64,000 nt of DNA from Acanthopleura granulata (GCA_016165875.1 JABBOT010000031.1:1431961-1495960), one strand, 5' to 3'. Positions 49,101 to 60,277 are shown, counted from the first letter of the stretch. Program-made: numbers and translations. Notes: generated by a model from the sequence alone, not told the origin.

Positions 49101-49588
49101 CCCTTGTTAAGCCATATGGAGGCATACGGCCCTTATCGGCCATCATACTGGACGCAGGCGCTACTGGTGTGAAAGCGTACAACGGATACCAGCTGTCATA
49201 CACGTCATTACATATACTGTGAACGAATATTTTGTGAACTAGCTTGAATTGTGAAGAAACCGTTAACCTTTCGACTCATACCATTCTTGCTGCTGTGATT
49301 AATGGGCCCGTAAAGCTGAATCTAATTTCCGACTGAAAAATGAGAGAAGCTCAGAATTTGACAGGAATCAAAAATGGCTGTTACACCATATATCTTCGCA
49401 AACCACGGTATTGGGAACAAGAAAACGGAACCTGGTCGTGTATGAACACGAAGCGGTTACGCTTGTTATGGTATTCGTTCCATAAGTGTTTACTATCACA
49501 CCTTGTGAAGCCTCTCCAACGACCAGAAGTTATACTTACTGGTGTACCCACAGAGTAAGGCAACAAATACAACAGCACTTCCGGACAT
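46121..49588 (-). CDS. Secreted two-Kazal-domain protein, copy 1
   Basis: Four exons with matching phases: 49588-49540, 48805-48688, 46852-46622, 46181-46121; 152 residues. The leader MSGSAVVFVALLCGYT plus TLTVA is a signal peptide. Kazal domain 1 runs from DTCKLIQALEC to HSGSC: cysteine spacing 7, 8, 10, 6, 12 with the family signature C-x6-Y-x3-C (CGTNGVTYPNRC). Domain 2 runs from YCKAISSVTC to IVPCH: spacing 7, 7, 10, 6, 9. A Pro/Thr linker joins them. An intron splits each domain at the same point, just before the fourth cysteine. Kazal domains inhibit serine proteases through the second residue after Cys 2, here Thr and Ala, which would suit elastase- or subtilisin-like targets if inhibition is the role; follistatin-like binding is the alternative. 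Intact tandem copy at 52272-55923. Confidence 0.88.
46252..46360 (-). repeat. SINE family A fragment in Kazal 1 intron 3
   Basis: TTACGCCGTACTCAAGAATA, TTTTACGACGGCGGCCAGCC, then CGTACGACCGGAAAGGAAGC; the central part is deleted. Not present at the equivalent place in unit 2, so inserted after the duplication or lost there. Confidence 0.75.
47008..47180 (+). repeat. SINE family A, 3' half with long (AATA)n
   Basis: GTTGCGGATGGTCGTGGCTC, CTCCCACCATAATTCTGGCC, AAGTGAAATATTCTGGAGTA and about 40 bases of AATA repeats. The same insertion, with the unusual AATTCTGG variant, is at 54098-54220, so it predates the duplication. Confidence 0.85.
47600..48250 (+). repeat. Dispersed repeat D, second copy
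   Basis: Matches 7170-7850 in order (see that entry). In unit 2 only the first 130 bases (about 54620-54735) remain. Confidence 0.65.
48283..48575 (+). repeat. SINE family A, full-length copy
   Basis: The best-preserved head in the window: CTTCCGTGGCTCAGCTGGTT (A box), AGCGCGATAGAGCAGGGTAA, GAGTTCATGTTCATGTCC, body CGGCCCTACGTACGAAGGTC, tail GTACGGCGTAAAACACCAAT and (AATA)n. The equivalent copy in unit 2 is 54733-54930. Confidence 0.9.
48892..49165. mobile_element. Foldback element with GCGAAG-rich interior (unit 1)
   Basis: The left arm TGATGGCTGATAAGGGCC (48905 on) pairs with the right arm GGCCCTTATCGGCCATCATA (about 49128-49150). The interior is made of variants of GGCGAAGTG/GGGGCGAAG. 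It lies in intron 1 of Kazal copy 1 and has a worn counterpart in unit 2 (55285-55512). Confidence 0.65.
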
Positions 49589-49934
49589 GGTATGCCTGAT
49601 GTTTTCAGCGTTTAACGGCGCTTACCGAATTCCGAGATAAAGGAAAGCTATACTGGTCGAACACACGTCCCGTTCCCACGAGACGAGACCTACGGCAATA
49701 AGGCAAGTGAATATAGCATATTACCTCCAAATCTGACTTACCTGAGGTTTTAACGCCCGACAGTAGTTAAGTACACGGCTACACAGATGTGAATTTCAGT
49801 CCAAGTCTGTTCTATTCCCTCCAACCTTCTCGCTGCAAGGCAAGGTCAGTGAAATACTTTTCACTGCGGTGTTAAAAACTTGTGAAATTGATAATGGAAT
49901 TTCACCATACATCGAAGATAGATCACATCTGCAG

Positions 49935-50330
49935 ATTTTTCATTTATTCATTCATGCATACCGGCATGTATGCATACGCGCATGCATGTATATAGGCATT
50001 TATGTATGCTTGCTTACGTTTCATGTCGTATTTAATGACGAAGATGGGTCCTTAGTATGTATGTATACGTCGTGTTCTAATGGCAGAGTGAGGCCAAGCC
50101 GCCAAAGTGCTGCCGGCACAGGAACATCATGCCGAAGATACCCGACATGACATCCACCCAGTCACCTTATAGTGACAAAGGGCCAATCAGCCGTGTTCCC
50201 TTGCTCTAAACTCTCAGTGCATAAGTACCACACGAGGCAGCAATAAGTAGCATTTTGAAAGTCTTTGGTTTGACCCGACCTGGGACTGATCCCAGATCTC
50301 ATACCTCCAAGCGGACACTCTCATCACCAT
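49935..50330 (-). repeat. SINE family B copy between the Kazal units
   Basis: Tail CATTCATGCATACCGGCATG, TTTCATGTCGTATTTAATGA, then GGCAGAGTGAGGCCAAGCCG, GGAACATCATGCCGAAGATA, TGATCCCAGATCTCATACCT. Begins exactly where unit 1 similarity ends, parallel to the copy at 44810-45170. Confidence 0.85.
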
Positions 50331-51499
50331 GTATGTGACAGGTCGTCACTCTAAGTATGTAAGGTTACCCCCCATTCTCAGATCTCGCGCGCGGAAGATA
50401 GAAGCGCTGGTATAACTCAGCGTTCCAGATTGCTGTTCGAAGCTGTAGCCAGTATTATTCTGTCTGCCTTTGATGTTATGGTCATTCTGCATGATGAGCA
50501 GTGAGGTAATTTTACACGTGTTTGTTGTTATTTCAAATTAAGAGCCTAAATGTACAATTAAATGTTTTGCATAATTCTGCGTTTATGGTTAACATGTACA
50601 CTATACATGTTCATCTCTCCGAGCTAACTGAGTGTATACTACATATGATTTAGCTGTAATGCGCATGTGTGTAGCGTTGTTGAGACACTGGTGTAGTATA
50701 GCATTTGGATGGTGCGGATAGTCAAACTGTTGTGGAACCATGTTGTTTCAGTGAGAGTCATTGATTCTTAGTGAACCTCATTCGGTTAGAAAGTTAAGGA
50801 GTATTGGTCCATGTATATAGTGTTCATTGTTACCTAAAGTATGTTACAGTTAGTTCTAGTGGATACTGAGGTGTTGTCATTATTGACCGAGTGTCATAAG
50901 GGTTTCATTTCATTAATGTTTTGCCGCAGTGTAGCAACAAATATTTTCTTTTGTTTTTAAATTTCTTTAATTGATACAAATGTAGTTTTGGAGTTAACAG
51001 TTGCTTCATTAAGAGCTGGTATTACGTGGGAGCACTAAAGTGCAGGTTCAATGATATTTTGAGATATGACATAAGTAAACGCATGGCTGTAAGTTAATAA
51101 GATTATAAGTGAATCAAGTTTCTGATAATTTTTATCATTTGTTGTACAGTATACCACAATACTGCGCAATAATGTATGTGAATGTTTTTTTGTGGTAACG
51201 ACTATGTTGTGCTCAATTGATCGACGTAGTGCGATTGATTGCTTTTAATAGCTCCCGATAAAGTCGTATTACTACATTAGGCATACTGATAGGTTCTGAG
51301 CTCTAGGTGCAGAGTTTTTGCAGACATCTAATCAAATTGTTCTATCATTATACAGGTTCCATGAGGTACCCACGCCTGGTCACTTTTGTCCCTGTTTGAG
51401 TGTCACTGAATAAATTTGACCATGTACAGCAGCCTATGATGGTGTCCTTAATATTTTGTGACATTTCTTCCATGAGCGGCCCTAACCGGTCACACGTAG
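50331..51499. mobile_element. Candidate insertion separating SINE B from unit 2
   Basis: In unit 1 the SINE B head is followed directly by ACCGAGGCGGTC. Here about 1.17 kb of AT-rich sequence interrupts that junction. Its ends look weakly inverted (GTGACAGGTC at the left, GACCGGTTAG when the right end is read in reverse). No open frame, no clear target duplication. A non-autonomous DNA element is my guess; a deletion in unit 1 is the alternative. Confidence 0.4.
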
Positions 51500-52271
51500 G
51501 TCACCGAGGCGGTCGGGTGTGCCCCTACCATGCCTGTCGCTTTACCACTGAAATAGCCTGGAATAAGGTGCGGAGGGCTAATAAAGTAGATATCATATCG
51601 CTGACATATTCATAGTGACACTGCACTGAAATGCCATGGCGTGGCTAGAGAGAAACCAGTACTTGACATATTATGCGGAATCTAGCCTGAAAGAGCCAAG
51701 AAGTGGAATGGACTCGGGACTGGAATGAACTCGGAAATGAGCCACTTTCTTCGCACTGCGAAGCAGGGTTCATCAGGTGGTTTGGGAAATCGTCCACAGG
51801 TACAAATGTCAAGTTAGAAGGATATATACACATATATAACAGATCATTTAATACTATTAACAGGTTACGGTAAGAAAAATTAATAATGATACATGGAAAA
51901 ATCATCATGTCCACCTTAGAATCCAAACATTGAAATCGAAGTGTAGGTGAAAATAGTTAAATTTCAAATGATTTTTTTTCCTGATTATGCTCATTTCACA
52001 GTTTTTTGTCTTTTGTTTTCGCCACCGTTAAGCTATAGAAAGACATCGAGTGTTTCAAATACATTTTGTCTACTGACCGATTCTACGGCAACGTCGTCTT
52101 ATCACGTCTCCCACTTACCGGATATCAGACATTTGTTTATACAAGTATTTATAAGTAGAATTTAAAAAGATAATAGAAAAACAACATAACAAACAACCTG
52201 AGTGAATCAGCAATGTTTACGAGAAGCACTTTTTTGTGCCTTACAGAAAGATATTTCCGGTCTCGATTTCC

Positions 52272-55200
52272 TTAAACACAAGGAACAATGGACAGGGATT
52301 TGTCGTGACAACGCGCTTTCTCAAAGAAACAGCTGGAGGGAAGAAAAATGTAAATGTGAAATCTAAGCATTCATACACCATTCGTTTAGCAATTAAAGAA
52401 ATTCTAAATCTATGAATGAAAACTTTTCTAAAACACAGTTATTTTCTTACTCTTATTTCGTCTGAATCCAATGTACATATAGGCCTATATAGCTATCAGT
52501 GAAGAATCCCACCTGTTGTGTACAATTACTGTCCCGGTTTCCACACACCAGATGTCTCCGCCGTATAAGTGAAATATTTTTGAGTATGGCATAAAACACC
52601 AATAAAATAAATAAATAAGTAAATAAATAAAATTAGTATAAATTGCACGAAAGACCCCTGTATGACATAAATACAGTTGTATGCGATATGAAAGTACACG
52701 TCAAACAGCCTTGAGGACATAAGCTATGCTACTCAAAAACAATAGCCTTCTTCTGCATGACTTAGGCACAACTGTGACACGTTTGATGAAAACTGGTTAA
52801 AGAGTTAAGGAGATATGATGCTTACAACCTTCCCATGGACTACAGATCAAATGACCTTGAAGAATAATTAGGTCAAGATCAATGAAAATCATTAGGATTT
52901 TTCCACATGACTATGGGGCGGATTCTTTCAAAGGCCTAAATGCAAATGAGATAAACTTAAGCATGATAAACCTGGCTCTAACCATTCAACAGATATATGG
53001 AAAGACAGACATATTGACAGACGGACGGACGGACAGACGACCAGAAGGGCGCATATCATGGCCTCTCCATTATTCCGGAGTAAAAGTTGACTTATAGGGT
53101 TACCCAAGTCAGAAAATAATGGCTGCGACATTTTATGTCTGTTTACACTCCTGTTCCGAAATAATTAAAAGTTTTATTATTCGTTGTTTTCTATTTCGTG
53201 GTAAGGTATTTTTTTGTAAAAATGCTCAAACGCTAATATGATTCATACATTTGCAACCCTGGTACGAATATATATTATTCAAACTGATGCACATGCGCTA
53301 CATAGCCCTATAGTCTTTCACATAAGTACAGTAGCAGTACTCTGTAAAACCCTGACGAGCTCAGACGAAGCTGAAATTTTGAGCTTTTTCCTTAGTATTG
53401 CAAGAATAGCCCATACTCTGATGATAAAACAGTCCAAAGTCGATTACGTCTTGTTTTCTGATGACGGCATGGATTCTGATTTCTGACGCTTGTACCTTGG
53501 AAAAAAACCTCTACATACAGTAGGTCAATACTCACTGGCTAAGATAGCTCTGGCCGTTAGAAGCACACACCGGTTCTCCATCAGCTACGCATGTCAAAGA
53601 GCTGATGGCTTTACAGTAGACATCCTGCACGATCTCGTGGGTGGCACTCGTGGTACTGACCGGTGGATGTATAGTGCCTGCCCCCGGGGTAGGGGGATGG
53701 TCACATGACCCGGGGTGAAGGTAGTGGATGTCAGGGTCCTTACAGTGGGCCTTGGCAAATACACACCTGTATCAAAGAAAAAAGACGTGGGTTAAAGGGA
53801 ACCTTATTACCAGTTTAATATAGTTATTTCGGAGGTAAGGTACATCGAAACAGATTTAAACCCGTTTTTCTGACTGCAAATGGGCTTTTAATCAGGAATT
53901 CTTACGAGGCCAGGGGATACTCATGTTTATTGTTGGCAGCGAAGACAGTTTTCTCTCATTTGTTGAATGAAACGATGATTCTGATTGCTTCTACTGCTTG
54001 ACACTTCTAATCAAACAGGCGCCATCTGGATGGTTTCTGCTGCAGATCTATTCAGGGACAAGACAATATTGGCAAAGGCGACTACAGCTGGCTTTGAAGG
54101 TCCGTCAGTAACCTGCGGATGGTCGTGGCTCTGTCCGATCTCGGTTTCCTCCCATCATAATTCTGGCCGCCGTGGTTTAAGTGAAATATTACACTAAATG
54201 TAATAAAATAAATAAATAGAGCTGGCTTTAGTGAGAGCAGCGTACTTCTGATCTTGTTACCGACATGTTAACATAAACACGCATAAATGCAGACTTGTGC
54301 ATACTGGTGAGCATTTCCTGCCAGAACAGGTCGGTTCCTGGCTGTGCCCTATATCCACACATCAGTCTCTGCACTGCGTGTGATCCACCTCATTACTTTA
54401 CGAGCCCAGCTACACACAAACATTACACGTATAGTTAGCGCCATTACAACGCACTGATGGAGAGCACAGTGTGCTTAGTTATTAGTTGATTTAACTAACT
54501 AGGTATTAAATATTTAGTTAATCAACACGCCTTATAAAATCAAATCGAATCATAATTTGGCTTATACGTAAACATTTGCTACACGTGCCTTTTTGACTAT
54601 AAATACAGAAATGAGCAAAACAGTACAGCGCAGGGCCGATTTAAAAAAAAAAGACAACTAAACATGTAACCAAAGTTATATCAGAGGAGGGGTCTATGTA
54701 GACTTAGACGATCATTGGGATTTTTTATGACGTGCTTGGTCTAGCACAGTGTAATGACCCAGGACCCTCTCACCAATGTGGTCGCTGTATGTCAAGTCCA
54801 TCTCATTCAGCGGATGATCGCGGGTTGCCCCCGGGCTCTAGGCGATTGACTCCCACCATAATGCTGGCCGCCGTCGTATAAGCGAAATATTTTTGAGTGT
54901 GGCGTAAAACACCAATCAAATAAATAAATTTGATTTTGATAAAATTTGATAAATTTAAATAAATAACAAGGACTCCAGTTCGTAAACGCTTTAAAACAAT
55001 GTTGATGGAACATGATTTTTACCTCTCTTTTCATCAAAGTGGCTCTTGTATCAGACTTTTCCTCACCTGTTTGGATAGGTGACTCCGTTAGTTCCACATT
55101 TCAGGTGTGGCTCAAAGGTGTCACATTCCAATGCCTGGATCAACTTGCACGTGTCGAAGAAGGTAGACTCCGCAACAGTCAGGGCTGGAAATAGAATTCT

Positions 55201-55923
55201 CCTCAGCTATGGCAAGTATATAACTTTCAGGCTAAACGTCGCTCCGGCACACGTGTAGGCTAGGTGAGTCATATACATGTATCTCAGTGCTGAACTCTGA
55301 TGACTGATAAAGATCACAGTATGCTTGCACTCATACCAATGGCGATGAGGCGAAGGGGCGAAGTGTCGATGCGAAAATGTGAGGAAACGACAATCCCAAG
55401 TTCCTATGTGAAGGGGCGAGGCTGTGGCGAACTTCGTCAATTCGCATGTTAAGCCCTATGGAGCGATATGGCCTTTATCGGCCATACTGTACGCAGCCGC
55501 TACTGGTGTGAAAGTGTACAACGGATACCAGCCGTTATACACGTCATTACATATACTGTGAACGAATATTTCTGAGCTAGCTTGAATTGTGAAGAAACTG
55601 TTAACTTTCAGACTCATACCATTCTTGCTGTTGTGGTTAGTGTAAGGCTGAATCTAATTTCTGACCGAAATATGCGAGAGGAGCAGAATGTGAAAGAAAC
55701 CAAAAAGCGGCTGATTACACCACTTACCTTTGCAAATCACGGCACTGGGGAACAAGGAAAGGGAATCTGGTCGTGTATGAACACGAAGCGGTTACGTTTG
55801 TTATGGCATTCGTTCCATAAATCTTTACAATCTCACCTTGTGAAGCCTCTCCAACGACCAGAAGTTATACTTACTAGTGTACCCACAGAGTAAGGCAACA
55901 AATACAACTGCACATCCGGACAT
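52272..55923 (-). CDS. Secreted two-Kazal-domain protein, copy 2
   Basis: Exons 55923-55875, 55184-55067, 53766-53536 and 52332-52272 have exactly the same lengths (49, 118, 231, 61) and phases as copy 1, giving 152 residues with every splice site and all twelve Kazal cysteines intact. Changes seen are few: leader MSGCAVV instead of MSGSAVV, HPGSC for HSGSC in domain 1, LTCVADG for VTCLADG, GQSYLS for GQGYAN, and FFEKARCHDK with terminal Val instead of FFEKSRCQDK with terminal His. The residues after Cys 2 (Thr in domain 1, Ala in domain 2) are unchanged, so target preference should be similar. Coding sequence is much better conserved than the introns, which points to purifying selection on both copies after a fairly recent duplication. 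Regulation cannot be judged; the 5' flanks are alike for about 350 bases. Confidence 0.88.
52528..52630 (+). repeat. SINE family A, 3' tail fragment
   Basis: CCGCCGTATAAGTGAAATAT, TTTTGAGTATGGCATAAAAC, then (AATA)n. Just 5' (in genomic order) of the extra block in unit 2. Confidence 0.75.
52740..53105. repeat. Probable interspersed repeat with (GGAC)n
   Basis: Unit-2-specific block with TGACCTTGAAG, AGGTCAAGATCAATGAAAAT and ACAGACGGACGGACGGACAG. Sequence of this style (tetranucleotide run after a tRNA-free body) is frequent in mollusc intergenic DNA; only one copy is in this window, so the call rests on general experience and its absence from unit 1. Confidence 0.4.
54098..54220 (+). repeat. 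SINE family A, 3' half (unit 2 counterpart)
   Basis: CCTGCGGATGGTCGTGGCTC, CTCCCATCATAATTCTGGCC, then a shortened tail; same insertion as 47008-47180. Confidence 0.8.
54620..54735 (+). repeat. Dispersed repeat D, truncated
   Basis: GGGCCGATTTAAA, AACCAAAGTTATATCAGAGG and AGGGGTCTATGTAGACTTAG correspond to 47620-47720; the rest is deleted up to the following SINE A. Confidence 0.6.
54733..54930 (+). repeat. SINE family A copy (unit 2 counterpart)
   Basis: GCTTGGTCTAGCACAGTGTA, CTCTCACCAATGTGGTCGCT, GCGGATGATCGCGGGTTGCC, CATAATGCTGGCCGCCGTCG and GTGGCGTAAAACACCAATCA; a body segment is missing relative to 48283-48575. Confidence 0.85.
55285..55512. mobile_element. Foldback element with GCGAAG interior (unit 2)
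   Basis: GATGACTGATAAAGATCACA at the left, CCTTTATCGGCCATACTGTA at the right, and GGCGATGAGGCGAAGGGGCG between. More worn than the unit 1 copy. Confidence 0.6.
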
Positions 55924-56275
55924 GGTATGCCTGATGTTTTCAACGTTAAACGGCGGTTACCGAATTCCAAATAAAGGTAAGCTACTGGTTGAACACACGT
56001 CCCGCTCCCATGAGATAATAACTATGCGGTAATAAGGCATGTGAATATGGCATATTGTTTCCAAATCGGACTCACTTTGGGTTCTATCGCACAACCGTTT
56101 GTTAGGTACTTGGCTACACAGATGTCTGTCCTGTTCCCTCCAACACTCCCTCCTTACCTTCCTCATGCAAAGAAAGGTTATCGCCATCTAACAAGTGAAA
56201 TGCTTTTTAGTACAGTGTTGAAACCCTTTGGAACTGATAAAGGAATTTCACCATGCATCGAAGGTACGGATTTGG

Positions 56276-58546
56276 CCATGTAAAACTGTAGACGAACCAG
56301 AAACCTACTGTATTTCTTTACGCTAACCTGTCACGCCTTCACTGCGGAGACAAGTAGTTGAACGATGCTATACTAACGTTTACATAAACAAATCCACCTA
56401 CATGCTAAATGAGCCAAGGGAACGAACTGTGACGGATGAGAGTTCACAGTGTAAGCTTAGCGGATGGGAAATCCAGATCGCATGTACATGCTAGTTCTCG
56501 TTCACCCTGTTTCATATCAGCTGGGAAGGGAATCTTTTCCATCAAATCAGCTGAAATTTCTTCTACTCGCTGAGCCCCATTAGTAGCATGATTACTTCTG
56601 TCAATTCTGGACAAAGATTAGATATTTCGTAAAAACTGACTTCCCTTTAAAATCAGCTGGAAATTCTCACCCCTGTAACTAGGTCTAAATCCGCTCAACC
56701 CGGGGCAGTATATTACGTCGTGGTGTTGAATTAAACCACCAGGTAACATATGTGAAGAGTTCCAATCAAAAAGGCATCTAAGATACATTTATTGATTCAC
56801 ACCTTACCACATGCATAGTATACATGTAGTAAACGATCTGGCAACTGATAATAACGTTCCTTGCGTCTTCCTGGCACCACTGAAACTATTGACTGTGCCT
56901 CCTGACAGATAGCAGTCCAAATTTCTTACAGTGCTTTATATACTGTCTTGGATGATTGGTGGTGTATGTTAAACGTTGCTTTGATGTTTGGTCTGGCGAT
57001 TGGATTACGATTTATGAAGATGATCTTCATATATATGCTGTGTCGCTGGGCTTGGTGTCTGGTCTGGTGTGTTCGTCATGACCACGACGACTGTATTTCA
57101 GCCATAACGATCCGATAACACGTTTGAAGCATGCAGGAAACACTTGTTCTTCTGTAACCAGTTTGACGCTAGCTTCTTCTACACTGTCAAAGAAAGATTT
57201 CCGACATATAATATTGGCAAACCCAACTGAATACGTTCTAACAATTTTTCTCGTTCTTTTCAGTCTTTGTCATCAGAAATATAACAGAACAAACAATCTG
57301 TAAAAACTATAAGACATGATGCATCAACAATTTTATTCCACGTTCATCAACAAACAAAATCCGAGATAAATCATTAATACAGACAACATGTAATCTTCTG
57401 AGGGTCAAACCTGTCAATGTAGCCAGTAACGGTCACACTATGAATGCTAAAGTAAGTAGATGGATTTACGCGTTAAAAACCTCTTTGCATGACTTTCGAT
57501 TAAAATAACGTCTTTGGGAGCAAGTTCCAAGGAATTGTCCTCTTGCATTGTTAAGCCGAAATGCAAGGGAAATTTTCCAGGCGTAATGTACACATTTAAC
57601 ATCATAATAGGGCGAGAAAACCTGGCCTAAAAGCATGTTAGACTACGCAAACCGGAACTGGAGCGCTGTCGCCCGCAGAATCATTGTCACCAAGACACAA
57701 CAAGCAGTAAGAGCAAGTGAATCCGCCCTAAGTTATACCGACGTACGCTTTACTTGGACACAATATTTTGTATCTTATTCAAAGACACACCGGCAGATCT
57801 ACGTGTGGGCCTAACTTTCAAGAAGTGAGAAATTTTAAGAAGAGTACAAATTTAAACATATTGGTTTTAACTAGTATCCGTGAGTCATGAGGTTTGACAG
57901 CGTTTAAACCATTCAAGTTAAAAAAACTACAAAACAAACAAAAAGAAAAACTCAATCTGAAGAATCAACATTTTCGTCACACGTCAATTTTGCATCTCGG
58001 AAATTTCCCTTATGAATATTCATGTATCCATTACATATAAATATTCATGAGCTGAATACGTCGGGGGGGCCAAGATAACGCGGTTAATGCTCAAATTGCA
58101 AAGCTCAACAGTTGTTGGGCTATATTACAACCACTGCTATGCGCTTAAATGAATGGCAAATTAGTATTCCAATACCACATGAATATCAAATCAAAAGCTA
58201 ATATATCCGGTAGGAGTAATTTTTTCATCGCCTACGCATGTTCAGGTATTTATGCACTTGGAGGTTATAGGGAGTATATGTGCACTTGACAGATACGAAT
58301 AAAAATTATCTCAAGATTGAAAATTAAATACAGTTAAACTTTTGATTTGCAAAATCTTGTCCTTTCGATGAAATCACACACACACACACATAAAAACAAC
58401 CGTCAGAGACTTTGTTCAACCTTCAGTCAGGCCATGAACATTCGGTAGATAGTAAACACATATTTACAGTAAAAAATACATTATCTACAATGAATATTTG
58501 GACACGTGTTTTTTAACCTGCACATCAGAGATATACATTTTCCTGT
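56276..58546. other. Gene-free stretch
   Basis: No open frame, exon or repeat of known family. A weak echo of another dispersed sequence (GTTAAACGTTGCTTTGATGT, GGTCTGGCGATTGGATTACG near 56970) also appears at about 32220 and 36960 (TGGTCTTGCGATTATAGACC), hinting at a further old repeat. Confidence 0.4.
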
Positions 58547-58740
58547 ACAGTATGGACATTTCCATATAAGGTATGAACACTTCCATGTATGGTATGAACA
58601 CTTCCATCTATGGCATGAACACTTCCATGTATGTGAAGTCTGGACATTTCCATGTATAGTGTTGACATCTCCATGTACACTATGAACAGTTCCATGTACA
58701 GTACAGACATCTCCTTACATGGAATGCACATTTTAATAAA
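58547..58740 (+). repeat. 21-bp minisatellite, about 9 copies
   Basis: Units such as TATGAACACTTCCATGTATG-G repeat every 21 bases with variation (TATGGACATTTCCATATAAG, TGTTGACATCTCCATGTACA). The minus strand is open as 7-residue repeats (IHGSVHT, YMEMSTL) because 21 is divisible by three; not considered a gene. Confidence 0.85.
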
Positions 58741-59554
58741 CTCTCTACATCCATTTACATGATCATCCTCTTTCATACAGAGCAGTTGGATAACAGAGTG
58801 TCAGTGTTCTCAAATCATACCTATTCATACACTGTACATGTTACGATCACTTCGCTATGTGACACCGTCTTTTACTTACATGGCTACATGTAATTCAACA
58901 CACCGTTAAACTACTATAATCACTATCACATATGACTTAAAAATTTCTACATACAGCATAATCAATCAGGTATGCCTTCTGTCTACGGTACAATCCAAGT
59001 ATTACGTATGTGACTATTACCATATAAGTACACTGCAATGTCTTTTACACATGTGCGAGAGAAAAAACGTTTTCAGTATATGGCAGAATCATATCTACTT
59101 GTTGATCATTTGCACATGGTATTTATTCCCATATCTAACAGGCTGCACCATCATTTCCATAAATTACAAATCCATAATCATTAAGATCATTTCATACAGA
59201 GATGTACATGTGGACAATGCTCAGTCCTTCTCACAACTCACTAGTAAAAGTACTTCGCACATGTGCGCAATGTAAATATCTTTCAGTACACATCACCTGT
59301 ATATTAATCAATATATCACAGACTATAATAAACATTTGTGTTAACATTATTACACGGCTAGAAGGACATGTTCTGATTTTCTTACAGGGTACTTTTCAGT
59401 CTAACCCAAGACTGTCTGATGTAAGACGTCGACTTCACGCTGAAACAGGACAAAGTCTCGCATTAACTTTCGAACGGCTGGTACAGACAGCTGAACCTGT
59501 TGAGAAAAAACAAAATTTCATGCATGTCCTTATAGTCCTTATATTTACTTATTT
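58741..59554. other. Gene-free stretch
   Basis: AT-rich with many CATATGxxACAT-like phrases that may be worn continuation of the minisatellite. Nothing coding supported. Confidence 0.35.
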
Positions 59555-59832
59555 ATCTGATTGGAGTTTAATGTTACTTAAGAATTTTTCTCTTACATGC
59601 CAGCAGGGCGGTTTATGGGTGGAAATCCACGGAACCTAGGTGGCATGATTAAACGGAGGTGCCAAGAAAAAAACCTAGGTGCCAGGAGTAAACCCCTGCC
59701 GTTTTAACACCCTGGCACCTCACCAAACCTCCTGATTTAATGCCGCACAGCAGCAAGAAGAGCAAGAGTTGGATTTGAACACGCAAACTCCCCGGTCAAG
59801 GGTCTGATAGTTGCACTGAGCCAGAATTGCCC
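59555..59832 (-). repeat. SINE family C copy
   Basis: The left end TCTGATTGGAGTTTAATGTT, ACTTAAGAATTTTTCTCTTA resembles the 3' end of family A. The right end, read in reverse, is a different tRNA-like head: TTCTGGCTCAGTGCAACTAT (A box) and GCGTGTTCAAATCCAACTC (B box). The centre repeats ACCTAGGTGCCA-type phrases. Confidence 0.65.
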
Positions 59833-60124
59833 TTCTGTATTTATTGAGTAATGTTCCTTGGAAGGCTTACCGTATATATTAAAAAAGCAAACAGAATCGG
59901 GCAAATTCCAGTTTGTGTGCATATTTCTCAAAAACTTAGTATAAATGTGAATGAATAAGGAGCACATTTAGGCTATTCTCGGCAGGTTGTGATAATCAGC
60001 ACAATCAGGCGCTTTACATGAATTCATACATCACACCTGTGAATCAGGTCAGGAGGGTACGTCAACAATTTGCTTTCAAATCTCCATGCATTTGACAGAA
60101 TATGTAACAACAAAAATTTGCTCT

Positions 60125-60235
60125 GTGTTATTTGATTGGTGTTTTATGCCGTATTCAGGAATATTTCACTTATGCAAAGGGGACCAGGATTATGGGGGGA
60201 GGAGACTGAGCAGATCCTGGGAGAAACCCACGACG
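60125..60235 (-). repeat. SINE family A, 3' half in the AKAP10 3' UTR region
   Basis: TTTGATTGGTGTTTTATGCC, GTATTCAGGAATATTTCACT, GGGAGGAGACTGAGCAGATC, GGGAGAAACCCACGAC. It starts 43 bases past the AKAP10 stop codon, so part of it may be transcribed. Confidence 0.8.
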
Positions 60236-60277
60236 CTTGTGGCTGTACCTGACATTATGTGCCGAGACCTACCTTCA

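Larger units (their letters stand above)
45150..49935. repeat. Segmental tandem duplication, unit 1 (Kazal gene 1)
   Basis: Colinear with 51495-56275, starting CACCGAGGCGGTC / TACCGAGGCGGTC and ending GGAATTTCACCATrCATCGA. Exons are nearly identical, while introns differ by substitutions and indels. Unit 1 retains about 550 bases of repeat D (47735-48290) that unit 2 lacks. Confidence 0.9.
51495..56275. repeat. Segmental tandem duplication, unit 2 (Kazal gene 2)
   Basis: Partner of 45150-49935 in the same orientation, offset about 6.35 kb. Extra sequence at about 52630-53230 (repeat with GGAC tetranucleotides) is absent from unit 1. Confidence 0.9.

Noticed and set aside
58525..58776. 83-codon frame with 7-residue repeats
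   Set aside because: By-product of the 21-bp minisatellite.
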